Of a DNA stretch of 64,000 nt, positions 1 through 11,757 are shown one piece after another. The position numbers and the translations under genes were made by a program. The notes below the pieces were generated by a model. It had not been told where the DNA came from and did not search any database. It saw only the letters and a list, made by a program, of their open reading frames with translations. Each line of letters opens with the position of its first letter. Within the stretch, counting starts at the first letter, position 1. Source of the stretch: Adiantum capillus-veneris (Eukaryota > Streptophyta > Polypodiopsida > Polypodiales > Pteridaceae); contig CM043958.1 in NCBI GenBank assembly GCA_014529385.2, forward strand, positions 145,911,734-145,975,733, in the 5' to 3' direction.

Positions 1-444
1 GAATGCTGTCAAAATTTACACAAACCTGGTTATACTCACGTCCATTGTGCTATCTGCATGTACTACGTCATCAAGACTACCCATCGCGTATAGACTCACT
101 GAGATCAAACTCTGTCTTAACTGAAGAATAGACTGCACATATGATGCACCACTTGGCAATGATAAGCAAACATCTCATTTACCCTCTATGTCAAACGTCA
201 AACCATCAGCCAAGTGAACACAACCAAAGCTCCCACTAGAGAAGGTGCTAAACCAATCACGATGTGGTGTGACGTGGAAGATTGCATCCTCATATAGCAA
301 CCAACAAAGAGAAATGACACCTCTCAAAGACATGTAATCAGGAGGAATGCTAAAGGCAAATATGACATCACCGTCATTGGCATATGAAGCCATCACTCTA
401 GCATGCGTCAAAACCTCATTTGCACCACTGCCATGTGTGACCAC
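1..444 (-). pseudogene. copia protease region remnant (element H)
   Basis: Read on the minus strand, this stretch resembles the aspartic-protease region of a plant Ty1/copia polyprotein. The peptide around 240-280 (FHVTPHRDWFST, then HLADG and FDIEGKG) matches the block that follows the DSGAS catalytic motif in one copia lineage, and near 60-120 there is a degraded version of the LISVSQLDD block. The catalytic aspartate motif is damaged: where DSGAS is expected the frame reads EDAI. Stops occur on both sides of the best frame (175-444). The left part of the element lies outside the window. I infer that it belongs to the same copia element as the LTR-like end near 11545-11757, later split by the gypsy insertion at 1426-9757. 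Recognition is by memory of the family; a translated search would settle it. Confidence 0.55.
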
Positions 445-1425
445 AATGCCAACAATGCATGTATTGGCAACTACGAGACCACAATCTCTCTCGAGCCATC
501 ATTGTAGACTCTAAATTGTCACACATATCTGCAACCATAAGTGAATATCAAGAAACTATGGCGAGAAAACCTGGGAGAAATCTAGCATAGTCTCCCCTGT
601 AAACTGAGCAAAAAGTCAAGTACAATCTCTACCATAAACCATGTCAAACTAGCAACAAAGCCGGAGATAACTCGACCACTACACAATCATGAAAAACCAT
701 GATCAAACGCATCAAAATCAATGCTCACATATGCACAAAATCAACTCCACAATCTACTATCTATAAGCATATAATCTGGGACAAACAGCTCAATTGAGCG
801 TAAATCGCATAACCCTATACACAAGTAGGGAGCAAACTAGCTCAAAATGCATTCCACAAGAGAACCTACCTGCAAAAAACCTGTGAAACATGTGACTGTC
901 TGTCTGTATCCACACAAGCTACACAATCCTCACTCCTGCGAGAGTGGTTAGAAGAACACTAAACTGTGTCCAAACTGACAAAACCTGTCAAAGTTAAAGT
1001 AAACACTCGATCAATGTCAAAGTAGGAGTTCAACCCGATCACTAAAGCATCAAAGAGTAAAACTACAGATACGCATAGAACATGAAGAGAATTTGGGAAA
1101 AATTTGACAGAGTTTCCCTTGAAAACTGAGTGAAAACTCAAAAAATATCACCAATTGCGCATAAAGCATACAGACACTCAATGTCTCATTAAACACATCC
1201 ACAAAGTTATACATACAATGCCAAAACCTTGGCAAACTGGCTCACTCCTGAACAAGTGGCTCTATGGACCTGAACCTATCAGAAAAAGGCTGTACACCTG
1301 TGAACCTACTTTTTGTGAGTTGTACCTAGCTCAAGATGTATCCGCAAAATGCATACATAGCATAGGGTGCACAAAACCGTGCAAAAAATTACTCTCTAGA
1401 ATGCCCCACACAATCATACATAGTC
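445..1425. other. unassigned, probably gag or leader side of copia H
   Basis: No convincing gene is visible. Short minus-strand frames (959-1235) are low-complexity or broken. Two stretches (about 555-620 and 1085-1145) repeat a theme of gaaaa-(t)cctgg/ttgaca with aaaactgag, suggesting internal duplication. By position it should be the 5' (gag/leader) side of the copia protease remnant at 1-444, cut off by the gypsy insertion that starts at 1426. Confidence 0.3.
1421..1425. repeat. target-site duplication of G1, left
   Basis: TAGTC directly outside the left LTR. The partner is TAGTT at 9758-9762 (4 of 5 match). Confidence 0.65.
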
Positions 1426-2058
1426 TATAATGGAAATGGCCTATGAACTTTGAGAGTAGCGGAATTAGGAAATTAGGTGAAGCGCTTTTGTGAGATTACT
1501 TTGTGCGCATAGCGGATGAACTTAATTGATGGTAGCAACATAAACATGGTACTTAGTTAACTTGGCAAGAACAATAATTTTGCAAGAGACAGAGTTTAGA
1601 GAACAGGACAATAGTTGAGGACCAGATTTTTTATGGAGTCGGTTCCCCCTCTAATAGGCATTTGTATTATAGTTTCTCCCATCAAGAGGGACTTGGTACA
1701 ATACAATGTTTGTTTCATGCATCACAAGCATAACATAAACTTTGTAGAAAGCATTTACTATCCCAAGGCCTCAAACACCTTCGAAGGTTGAGAGAGCTAG
1801 CGGGGAATGAGGAGAGGAAAGGGGAAGAAGAAACATTCCATAGGAGAAAGAAATAATTCTTCACTTATCATCACTCTTCTTGCTAGCATACGTAATAGAA
1901 TAGTAATGAAGATGGCAAGCTTAAGCATTGAAGCATGGCTCTTGGTTGGATTTGCATTCCATAGCCAAGAGTGTTGGTGTAGGCTCTCACTTCTCACAAG
2001 CTTGGAGAAGGAGGTGGCGTTCCTCAACTTTCACCAAATGAGAATGAATCCACAAAAT

Positions 2059-2134
<76 letters not shown>

Positions 2135-3168
2135 TGTATATCTCCCTAGCACCCCCCTTGCTTGCTTGGGGTGAGTTGTAGCTTTTACACATGTTTCAAG
2201 CTCATTGAACCCCTCTCCCCCCTAGCCAATCATATGCAGCATGCATTCAAGTACATGGGTAGTCTTTAGACAAGTGTCCTCCTTACCCCTTAGAGAGAGA
2301 GAGCTTGAAAATATCTAGATAGTTGGATGGAACTAGAAGCTCATTAGACCCCTCTTTAGCCCAACCAATAGCATTCAAGCACACCATGTGGCTAAGCTTA
2401 GGGAGAGTCTGACATGTGTCCCATGTGCCCTTTGAGAAAAGGGGTGCCCTTTGGGTGAGTGGAAGGTTAATTCAAAGATTCCCCTAGCTTTGGGACTTTC
2501 ATGCATTGTAAGCTTCTCAAGCACCTTTCCCATTAAGTTTGTAGGGTCTCTTTTTGACTCAAGCACCTTACCCCCCAAGCATGGGAAGCTTCTCAAGCAC
2601 CTTCCTCATTAAGTTTGTAGGGTCTCTTTTTGACTCAAGCACCTTATCCCCAAGCATTTTAATCTTCTCAAGCACCTTCCTCATTAAGTATGACAAGCAC
2701 CTCAAGTACCTTAGTCATCAAGCATGAAAAGCACCTTAGTCATCAAGCACGACAAGCACCTCAAGCTTAGGTCGGGTTCTCGAGCCTAGCTTGCCTAAGG
2801 TCAAGAGACTTTTAACACTAACCATTGGAGGTCTTTAATGAAGCTAACCCTAAGGTCTTTTAAGCTCCATTAGATGCACATTGCTCTTTGATAGACTACC
2901 TCCTTTTGGTCCCCTATTAACCATCTCTCCTCTTGGTCCCCTGCTGAGGTAAGTCTAGAAGCACTTATTGCACGTTGCTCTTTGATAGACCATCTCCTTT
3001 TGGACCCCTATTGAGATGCAGCCATCTCTCCTTTTGGTTCCGTATTGAGATAGGTCTAGAAGCACATGTCTCTATTCTAACTCTTGTTCCCGTTTATTCT
3101 CCCACATTAAATGATCAGTTTAATATGAGAAAATCATTTGGTAAAGTTACATATTATATTTTATGACA
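1426..3168 (-). repeat. 3' LTR of gypsy G1
   Basis: This 1.74 kb LTR begins TATAATGG on the plus strand (TGTAATGG in its partner) and ends TTATGACA. It is colinear with 7924-9757 and with the solo LTR at 38935-40617. It contains a (GT)n tract at 2061-2133 and a region (about 2500-2780) of short imperfect repeats built on AAGCACCTTA/CTCATTAAGT. Reading frames over the GT tract are artefacts. Confidence 0.88.
2061..2133. repeat. (GT)n microsatellite in 3' LTR of G1
   Basis: About 36 GT units, located at the same LTR position as the tract at 8581-8667. Confidence 0.97.
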
Positions 3169-3183
3169 TTACCTCTCTCTTGA
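3169..3183 (-). promoter_or_regulatory. polypurine tract of G1
   Basis: Minus-strand sequence AAGAGAGAGGTAA abuts the inner edge of the 3' LTR, as expected for the plus-strand DNA synthesis primer. Confidence 0.7.
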
Positions 3184-3189
3184 AATCAT

Positions 3190-4842
3190 AGTTGTCCTCG
3201 ACTGTGAGGTAGAGAAGATAAAGCTTAGTCATTAGTCCATGTTTCTTAGCGGGTAGAGGATCCCTTTTTACCCTACAACATCATTCCAAGATGGATGACT
3301 AGTCCATTTGGTGCTTGGGAGACATAGCTGCCACAAGAATGTCTTCTTTTTAGCCCATATTATACTTCCAAGGTAGAGTGACAAGTTTACTTGGTATTTG
3401 GGAGACGTCGTCACCACAAACATGATTCTAAGCATGCATACTATTTAAAGTTGTGCACAATAAAAAGAGATCTAGTCTTATAAGACAAAAACATTGTTCA
3501 TTTAAAATGCACTTTCATATGCTTACTTTAAGGCATCATTGTAAGCATTGACAAGGTTCATATTATCCTTAAGCTAGGTTCCTTGCATCCATTTAGTATC
3601 TTTAAAAGGATACTTCTTTAACTTAATAAGATATCATCAAACAATCTTACCGTTTCTTAATACCTTGTCTTCATGTCATAGGATGGACTTATATTGAAGT
3701 ACTTCTTCTTGATCTTTGATTTTTGGAGGGTCTACAACTATTGCTTCTTTTGATGGTGCTCCTTTGTAGGGCTTATGTAGGTTCTCATGGAAAACATTGT
3801 GCATGAGCCAATGTTGGGCAACTTCAATTGAAAAGCCATCTCATTGACTGGCTTAAGAATTTTAAGGACCATAGTATCATTTTGCTAGTTTAGCATCATA
3901 CTCTTGGTGGTCCGTAGGACTCTTGCCCGTAGTATGCCTCAGATGAGCCTTGAGAAACTTTAGCAAGACCCAATCATTTTCCTTAAAGGCTAAGGCTCTT
4001 TTGTGCTTATTAGCAGCAGCCCTTTTTGCCGTTCCTGTGAGATGGATATAACCCCTTTAATCTCTGTAAAAGATTCTTGTAGGTCTCGGCTATATTCATC
4101 AGCAACAAAGATCTTCCCATGTACTTTAAGTAGTAAGGGACTTTTGGACCTTCCTTCTTTAACCTCAAAAGGTACTTTCCCCATAGAAGTATGTACAATA
4201 TCATTGTACGCATACTCTATAAGAGATAGGTTTTTCTCTCATTGAGAACGTTGATCTACTTCCATGACATAGGCTTTAAGTAGATCAAGAATCGTTAGAT
4301 TAGTTATTTCACTTTGGTCATCCGTTTGTGGATGATAGGCCAAAAGAGAAATTTAATCTACTTCTTAGATTTTCAAAGAGACCCTTCTAGAAATTACTGG
4401 TCATTCTAGGATGTTTGTCCGACACTATGGATGTTGGAAGCCATGATGCTTGAAAATTTGAGATCTAAAGAAGGTTTCCATTTGATGTGCCTTAATAGTC
4501 TTTTTGACAGGCATAGAGCGTGTTTTCTTGTTAAGCCTGTCGTCGATGAAACAATCCAAGTTGCTTCCCTCAATTTCAACTTTTGGTATAACACGCATTT
4601 TGAAACATACTCTTGTATGTTTACTTTTCATGGTAGACCAATAGAAATACATTTCTACTCCTTGCAGAATAGATTATGGATTCCCTCTTTGCCCCGCATA
4701 AGGAGAAGTATGGGATTCATACATGACTTTCTTATTGTATGGGTGAGTAACACATAGCCTATTGCCGTTTGAAACATAACCATTCTTCAAGGTGAATGGT
4801 TCTTTTTTCTTCCCTATTGCAAAGGCGGTAATTATGTACTTA
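3190..4842 (-). pseudogene. G1 integrase and C-terminal chromodomain-like region
   Basis: In broken minus-strand frames this holds the integrase end of the gypsy polyprotein. Around 4425-4652 come pieces of the zinc-binding and core domain (HEYVSKC-like, then KKTI-AHQM and FKHHGF), followed by a damaged SDRDPRM motif near 4410. Around 3990-4184 lies the conserved stretch GKVPFEV.EGR.K.PLLLKVHG of plant gypsy integrases, and further left (3540-3800) a decayed tail that would carry the chromodomain-like segment. Stops and shifts occur throughout. Its place directly before the 3' LTR agrees with Ty3/gypsy order. Confidence 0.75.
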
Positions 4843-5640
4843 AAGTTTTAGTCAGTAGCATACTCATCTATCATAAATAGCTCATTGTGAGCTGCTATAG
4901 ACACCACATTTACCGTTGGTCGTTGTGAAAGTGCATCAACCACTTGATTGTGCTTGTTAGCAATGTGAACAATATGAAATTTAAATTGCAAAAGAAAAAT
5001 TTCCCACCTCATTTTTTTGTCGGAGAGCTTGGTTTGTGTCATGAAGTTCTTGAGACTTTGTACCTCCTATAGATTCCTTGGATTAGGCCATCCTTTTATT
5101 ATCTCTAACTTTGTTGGATCCATACGGGTGCCATCTTTAGAGATAATGTGACCTAAATATTGAATCTCTTGTAGGAAAATTTCACTTTTCTTTTGATTAA
5201 TGAAAAGCTTATTCTCTCTCACAACTTGAAAGATTACCTGGAGGTGTCCCTTGTACTCCTCAAGAGAATTTGAATGGCTTGAAGATTTTAGTCCATCATG
5301 AGTTTGAATGCGTCTGGAGAATTTGTCAGGCCAAAACTTGTAAATTATCAAATAGATCTTCTACCCGCGGCATGGGAAATTTATTTTTGATAGTGATCTT
5401 ATTTAGTGCTCAATAGTTGACACACATGTGATATGTGTCATCTTTCTTTTGCACTAAAAGAAATGGTGAACAAAATGGAGAGGAGCTAGACCTCACCATC
5501 CCTTTTTCCACCAATTCATGCACTTGCCTCATGATCTCTTCTTGTTGAGCTTGGTGAAACTCGATAAGGAGGCTTGTTAGGTGGTAAGCTTCTTGGTAGG
5601 AGCTCAATTGCATGGTCATCATCCCTCATTTTAGAGGTAG
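4843..5640 (-). pseudogene. G1 reverse transcriptase and RNase H remnant
   Basis: Minus-strand frames give recognisable pieces in order. 5410-5622: HELVEKGMVRSSSSPFCSPF, then LLVQKKDDTYHMCVNY (finger region, normally VDYR). 5067-5351: EYKGHLQVIFQVVREN, INQKKSEIFLQ, then YLGHIISKDG (thumb and connection). 4848-5042: KMRWEIFLLQFKFHIVHIANK followed by ALSQRP (end of RNase H, normally DALSRRP). The central segment with the FLDD catalytic box is missing or shifted between about 5351 and 5410. Reverse transcription and RNA removal would be the family role; this copy cannot encode it. Confidence 0.85.
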
Positions 5641-5799
5641 CTCACTAGGGATGTCATCAATGAAAACATCTTGGGATCCATTTCGTAAATTAGATAACTC
5701 TAATTCCTCTTGATTCCCTTTGTTGCAAGGATATGGTGTTCCCCGACTCATTAGCATCTATGTACATGCTCTTTTCCCTATAGGTGAAGTAGATTCCCC

Positions 5800-7511
5800 T
5801 TTTAAGGAAATTCATGTTGGAAGCCATGCGGTTAAACCATGGTGCCCCGACGATAACTTCTCATGTTTGAGAGGGGAGATGAAAAAATCATTTTTGTCCA
5901 CATAGCTTTGGAGATGCAGCTTTAATTTTCCAATGAAAGAAGTAACTGAGACGTCTTGTCCCTTGATAGCTCCATTGGATTTCAATGCATCTCCCATCTC
6001 GTGGGCTTGTATGCCTAGCTTAGTGGTCAACTCTGTGGATATGAAATTATGAGTTGAATCAGGTCAAACAAAATAAGCATCATGCTCTTGCATATTTTCC
6101 CAAGCATAGGAAAGGAGAAATCCTTGGCAATGAGCATCCTCTTTTGGAGCTTCAAACATAGAGGCTCTAGGAGTCTTAATGCGGGCAATTCTCTTGGAGC
6201 AAGCACGATAACCATGGCCTTGCTCCCCACACTTAAAACATTTGTGGTCCTTTTATGAAAAGCTTCTAGCTCTTTAGGAGAGAGTTTATATTTACCTTTG
6301 TAAACTCCCTTCTCCTTGGACCGATTGTTGTTGTTGTTGGAATAGCCTTGGTAAGAATTTTGGGCATTGGTTTTTTCCTTGGCATCACTTTTGTCTTTAT
6401 TTTCCATGGGCTTGACATTCCGTCTAGCCCCTTGTTGGAAATTGATGCGTGAAGCAACCATGGTACTTTCGTGATAGAACCAAGCCATTGAGAGTTGACA
6501 TACTCGGCCATCTCTTTGGGTAATACAAAATTGTTGTTTTGCTTGGCAAAGTCTATCTTTTGAAAGATAGTAGCCTTGAGATGTAGCTCCCAAAACTTGT
6601 CCACATATTTGTGGATAGACTCATGACAGAGAAGCTTTAAACTTCACCATTTGGTGAGCACTTTGTCCTTTGCATCGCTTGCAAGGAATTGCTTCATGAT
6701 GGAAACTCATAGAGTTTTCCATGTCTTTGGGGCTTCTCCGTTGCCACGAAGGCTAGCCCACCATTGACGAGCCGATTTTTGGAAATGCATAGCTACATGG
6801 CATAGGTTGGAGGACCCCTTGAAGCCCTCGTCTCCAAAGGCCGCATCAAATTGTTGGATGAAGGCCAATACTTTGTCAGTAGCACCAAAGGTGCCATCAT
6901 AGGTGAGAAACGAGATACTCTTTCCTCCCTCTTTGAACTTCTTGAGCTTTTGGGACCTTCGCCATGCAGAGTAAGCTTTGCCAAGTCCTCCCTCTTGTAT
7001 TCTCTAGGAGAATAGCCATAGATTTCATCGGTAGAGGAGGAAGGTGAAGAAGAAGGAGAAGAGGGTGACCTCTTTCTTGTCCTTTTCTTCCTTGGTTTTC
7101 TCTCTTCCCTTTTGGAGTGATGAGGAGAAGGACTATGGGTTAACCGTTTCCTCTTGAGAGGAGTTGGCGAGCAATCGTTTAGTTCGCCTTCTTCGTGGAG
7201 CCACATCTTCAGAGGAATTTAGGGAGTCATTACTTTCTTGATCTTTGAATTCCTCCTCTCGTATGGGAGAGTCTTCTTTTGGGGGTCTCATCAAGAGGCC
7301 TCCTAAGCTCTTTCTCCTCTTGGAGAGGAAATGAAATCCCATAAGCACAAAGTTGCTGAGTAACTTCAGCTTGCAAAGCGGGGTTGCCCATAGCTTGTTG
7401 CAACCTAGTGACAAGATCATTAACAAACATGGGGGCATCATCATTAGCACCTTCATGTGCAAAATCAAAGTTATCAATGTTCATTCTACTCTCTTGATTA
7501 TTGTCACCCAT
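5800..7511 (-). pseudogene. G1 gag and protease remnant
   Basis: The gag probably starts at 7511 (MGDNNQESRMNIDNF). It continues through a charged serine/arginine-rich linker (6793-7206, KRKR, SSPSSS) into a capsid-like region (6600-6900) and a basic Asn-rich linker. A decayed CCHC zinc knuckle lies near 6180-6260 and a protease-like region near 5800-6060. At least three frames are needed to follow it, so it is inactive. The length from gag start to RT is normal for a plant gypsy element. No start codon context can be trusted further. Confidence 0.72.
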
Positions 7512-7910
7512 GTTAATAAAACTTATGTGTTTACTTAGTGTATGCTTTGGCAATTCAAACCTTAGTTGCTACTCCTCTTAGCCTTTGAAAATAGGCACTT
7601 AAGTATCTACACCCACGGCTTGAATTGGTTAACTATAGAGAGTAGTGGAGTGAGTCTAACATAGCGAAGTTGCCGAGGGATAGCTCCTTTCGGACTTTTT
7701 ATGGCTCAATAATGGTAAAGCATAGGCAAGTCTAAAAAGATTCCATTATTAAGACCAAAGCTCTCGAGGTGTGCACCATATCCCACATAGTAGGCTCAAC
7801 AAAACCGATAATAGATCCCAGCCCCACTTACCCTAATATAATTAACAAAATCAACCATTAATAGGCTACTTAAGGACCTCTCTTCTTAAGCAAGAAAAGA
7901 GAAACCAAAT

Positions 7911-7923
7911 GCCTTGATACCAA
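7911..7923 (-). promoter_or_regulatory. primer binding site of G1 (tRNA-Met type)
   Basis: The minus strand reads TTGGTATCAAGGC immediately after the LTR end, one mismatch from the TGGTATCAGAGC block complementary to plant initiator tRNA-Met. Confidence 0.8.
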
Positions 7924-8578
7924 TGTAATGGAAATGGCCCATGAACTTTGAGAGTAGCGGAATTAAAAAAATTAGGTGAAGCACTTATGTGAGATTACTT
8001 TGTGAGCATAGTGGGTGAACTTAATTGATGGTAGCAACATAAACATGGTACTTAGTTAACTTGGCATGAACAATACTTTTGCAAGAGAGAGAGTTTAGAG
8101 AACATGACAATAGTTGAGGACCGGATTCATATGGAGCCGGTCCCCCCTCCAATAGGCATTTGTATTATAGTTTCTCCCATCAAGAGAGACTTGGTACAAT
8201 ACAATCTTTGTTTCATGCATCACAAGCATAGCATAAACTTTGTAGAAATCATTAACTATCCCAAGCCTCAGTCCCAAGGCCTCAAACACCTTCGAAGATG
8301 GAGAGAGTTAGCGGGGAATGAGGATAGGAAAGAGAAAGAAGAAACATTCCATAGGAAAAAGAAATAATTCCTCACTTATCATCATTCTTCTTGCTAGCAT
8401 GCATTATAGCATAGTAATGAATATGGAGAAGATGGCAAGCTTAAGCATTGAAGAATGGCTCTTGGTTGGATTTGTGTTCCATAGCCAAGAGTGTTGGTGT
8501 AGGCTCTCACTTCTCACAAGCTTGGAGAAGGAGGTGAAGTTCCTCAACTTTCACCAAGTGAGAATGAATCCACAAACT

Positions 8579-8668
<90 letters not shown>

Positions 8669-9757
8669 TGTATATCCCCCCAACACCCCCCTTGCTTGCT
8701 TGGGGCGAGTTGTAGCTTTTACACATGTTTCAAGCTCATTGGAACCCTCCCCCCCCTAGCCAATCACATGCAGCATGCATTCAAGTACGTGGGTAGTCTT
8801 TGGATAAGTGTCCTCCTTACCCCTTAGAGAGAGAGAGCTTGAAAATATCTAGATATTTGTTGGATGGAACTAGAAGCTCATTGGACCCCTCTTTATCCCA
8901 ACCAATAGCATTCAAGCACACCATGTGGTTAAGCTTAGGGAGAGTCTGACATGTGTCCCACACCATGTGGTTAAGCTTAGGGAGAGTCTGACACGTGCCC
9001 TTTGAGAAAAGGGGTGCCCTTTGGGTGAGTGGAAGGTTAAGTCAAAGATTCCCCTAACTCTGGGACTTTCATGCATTGTAAGCTTCTCAAGCACCTTCCT
9101 CATTAAGTTTGCAAGGTCTCTTTTTTACTCAAGCACCTTATCCCCCAAGCATGGGAAGCTTCTCAAGCACCTTCCTCATTAAGTTTGTAGGGTCTCTTTT
9201 TTACTCAAGTACCTTACCCCCCAAGCATGGGAAGCTTCTCAAGCACCTTCTTCATTAAGTATGACAAGCACCTCAAGTACCTTAGTCATCAAGCATGAAA
9301 AGCACCTTAGTCATCAAGCACGACAAGCACCTCAAGCTTAGGTTAGGTTCCCACCTCAAGCTCAACCCTAGCTTGCCTAAGGTCAAAGGACTTTTAACAC
9401 TAACCATTGGAGGTCTTTAATGAAGCTAACCCTAAGGTCTTTTAAACTCCATTAGATGCACATTGCTCTTTGATAGACTACCTCCTTTTGGACCCCTATT
9501 GAGATGTAACCATCTCTCCTCTTGGTCCTTTGTTGAGGTAAGTCTAGAAGCACTTATTGCACATTGCTCTTTGATAGACCATCTCCTTTTGGACCCCTAT
9601 TGAGATGCAACCATCTCTCCTTTTGGTCCCGTGTTGAGATAGGTCTAGAAGCACATGTCTCTATTCTAACTCTTGTTGTTGTTTATTCTCCCACATTAAA
9701 TGATCAGTTTAATATGAGAAAATCATTTGGTAAAGTTAGAGATTATATTTTATGACA
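7924..9757 (-). repeat. 5' LTR of gypsy G1
   Basis: This 1.83 kb copy of the LTR at 1426-3168 begins TGTAATGG and ends TTTATGACA on the plus strand. The (GT)n tract at 8581-8667 is longer than in the partner. A 40-bp block with ACACCATGTGG..TAAGCTTAGGG is doubled near 8918-8995, which accounts for part of the length difference. Confidence 0.88.
8581..8667. repeat. (GT)n microsatellite in 5' LTR of G1
   Basis: About 43 GT units; the homologous tract at 2061-2133 has about 36. Confidence 0.97.
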
Positions 9758-10655
9758 TAGTTTTCACTGCAAGAAAGCGCAAACTCTGAGCAAAATGGTC
9801 AGGAATTTGGCGCACTACCTCATTGGTCAGAGAACCACATCGATAAAAAAACCAAGGGCAAAGTACGATCAACCAACTATGTGTGACCAAAATTGCCGTT
9901 TGAGAGCCGCACTCATGAGAAAAAGTGCTCCGAAATGGATCATCGGAGCTTCTATGTGCTAGTGTGTGTCACCAAAGCTAGAAACTGGGGGTCGTCGAAG
10001 CCAAAATGGTAAATCGAGGCCGGGATGTCGAGGAATGTTCGTCGGACCCAAAATCGCTCTCCGGATGAGCACATGGGAGGGTAGTCGTTAGCGAAGCTAC
10101 ATCGGAGGAGCCAAAAACGCTCTTGTTATGTCGAAGCCAAGAAAAGAAGGTGGATGTCGCCTTTTGCCACCACACAAAAGCGCTCACCAAGGTCGTAGCT
10201 GCCAATGCCGAGGAAAAACATTGAAGTCGTAGCTGCCAAAATCGGTGTCAAAATCGATGCATTGAGTCGTCGATGCTCAAAGCCGAGGCCAATGTTGTAT
10301 GCGGGAAAACCGAGTCAATGTTGTCAAAGTCACCGAGAAAATGGTTCGAGAGAAGCGCTCTCAGCCGAGAAAAGAACCATTGATGCTGGACCAATGTCGA
10401 GGGATGCACAGGCTTACTTGTCCAGGCTTGTGTGTGCACCCGCGCTAAGAGCGCACACGCCTGCTCTCTTTCTCGTGACCAAGAGAGTCAAAAATCTCTC
10501 TCTTTCAATGCCTTTCTGCCTCGGATGCCGATGTCCTCTCTCTCTTTCTCTTTCCCTCTCTCTTGTGAGGGTGAAGGAACCCACCCTTAAAGAGAAAAAA
10601 AATTTATTTGTCCCTCTATCGAAATGTAAAGTCTACTGACTGTCCAAACTCTGCA

Positions 10656-10711
<56 letters not shown>

Positions 10712-11540
10712 TCACCACCACACAAGCGCCTTATGAATTCAAGATTTGCTTCTCAAGCTCGATTGCATTGAGGCCTTCCCAAGCTTGACGTGCTCATGAC
10801 CATCTGCTGAAGGGCTATCGACTCTGTAGATGCCCCAATTTGCTATTTGTGTGTGATACCACCACCATTTCTGGTCTTCCACTCTCCCCACCCAACTCTC
10901 CCTTGTTGCATTGTCGACTGTCAAAGCCATTTATTGCTTACTGCCCAGCGCTACTCATTTTGACTAGCATTGCCTACTTGATTTTCCTTTTGCTAAGCTT
11001 TAAATGCCCAATTTCTGTAGCGCTACTGCCCGTGAGCTTCAATGTGTGTGTGTGTGTGTGTGTACACACACAAGTGCACACAATTCTCAAAGGTTGCCCA
11101 AATTTCAAGCTTTCGATTTTCCTTCAAGCTCACAGCTCTGCTCCTTGCTCATGTCTGATTCTCCTCAATTCTCACTTGCTCACAAGTCCTTCGGCTTCGA
11201 TTTCTTTTTAAGCTTTACTGCTATAGAGCAGCACTACCAAAAGAAATCCCTAGTGTTGCTCTGTCTCTCCCTCTTGATTTTGAAGTGCTACAAGCTTTCC
11301 GATGCTCTGTGAAGATTCCTTGATTCTCTCTCAAGGTCGCTCTCCGCGGAGGGGCTGCGCAGGCCGGGTAGTCGAGATCCAAGATCGCACCATGTCTCTA
11401 TCCGGTCCTCACCCAAAAGCTCCGATCCGACGTCATCGACCCGGATCTACCGTCGTCGAGCTTGTCCGAAGCTCCGTCGCTTTCGTGTCTCATTGGGAAG
11501 CCATCGCACGCGCCAATCACTTTTGTGGCGCCTTGATACC
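9758..11540 (-). other. leader/gag side of copia H, non-coding as seen
   Basis: GC-richer than its surroundings and without a credible gene. It contains (GT)n at 10657-10709 and 11043-11071 and short CT runs. The plus-strand frame 10205-10639 and the minus-strand frame 9978-10205 have no motif that I recognise. Its right edge is a PBS-like sequence next to an LTR-like segment, so I infer that it is the internal start of the copia element whose protease remnant is at 1-444, interrupted by G1. Confidence 0.4.
10657..10709. repeat. (TG)n microsatellite
   Basis: About 26 TG units. Confidence 0.95.
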
Positions 11541-11544
11541 AGTC
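11531..11544 (-). promoter_or_regulatory. PBS-like site (tRNA-Met type)
   Basis: The minus strand reads TGGTATCAAGGCGCC, close to the initiator tRNA-Met complement seen at the other PBS sites in the window. Confidence 0.55.
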
Positions 11545-11757
11545 GAAGAGTGCGTGTGTGCGTGGTACAATTGCGGATGCAGTGCGGTGTGTGCGTGCGA
11601 GATGGGGAGAGGGAGAGGGTAGACTGTGTGTGGGTGGAGTAAGCCACTCAATAAGGAGCTCCTTATTCTTGGTATATGTACTAGGATAAGGTGGTGCCAG
11701 TGTGCGAGTGCCCATTGCATGGCGATAGGGCAAGGCACATTTTCCTTTACCCTAACA
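11545..11757 (-). repeat. probable 5' LTR of copia H
   Basis: On the minus strand it starts TGTTAGGGTAAAGG at 11757, a common LTR start, and ends next to the PBS-like site. No second copy is in the window, so LTR identity is inferred from the TG start, the PBS and the size (about 210 bp) only. Confidence 0.45.

Larger units (their letters stand above)
1426..9757 (-). mobile_element. complete Ty3/gypsy LTR retrotransposon G1 (chromovirus-like)
   Basis: An 8.3 kb element read on the minus strand, with the 5' LTR at 7924-9757 and the 3' LTR at 1426-3168. Both LTRs end TG/TA...CA and share colinear sequence, including a (GT)n tract. A PBS matching the 3' end of initiator tRNA-Met lies directly inside the 5' LTR, and a purine tract (AAGAGAGAGGTAA on the minus strand) lies directly inside the 3' LTR. 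Flanking 5-mers are TAGTC (1421-1425) and TAGTT (9758-9762), a target duplication with one mismatch. Internal order on the minus strand is gag, protease, RT, RNase H, integrase, then a chromodomain-like tail, which is the Ty3/gypsy order. Every domain has stops and frame shifts, so it is dead. LTR differences indicate considerable age. Confidence 0.88.

Noticed and set aside
1807-2181. Long open frames across GT, GA and CT tracts (also at 8318-8827, 12767-13040, 22576-22946, 37327-37730 and 43000-48700)
   Set aside because: Dinucleotide repeats have no stops in most frames, so the frames are open by composition only.
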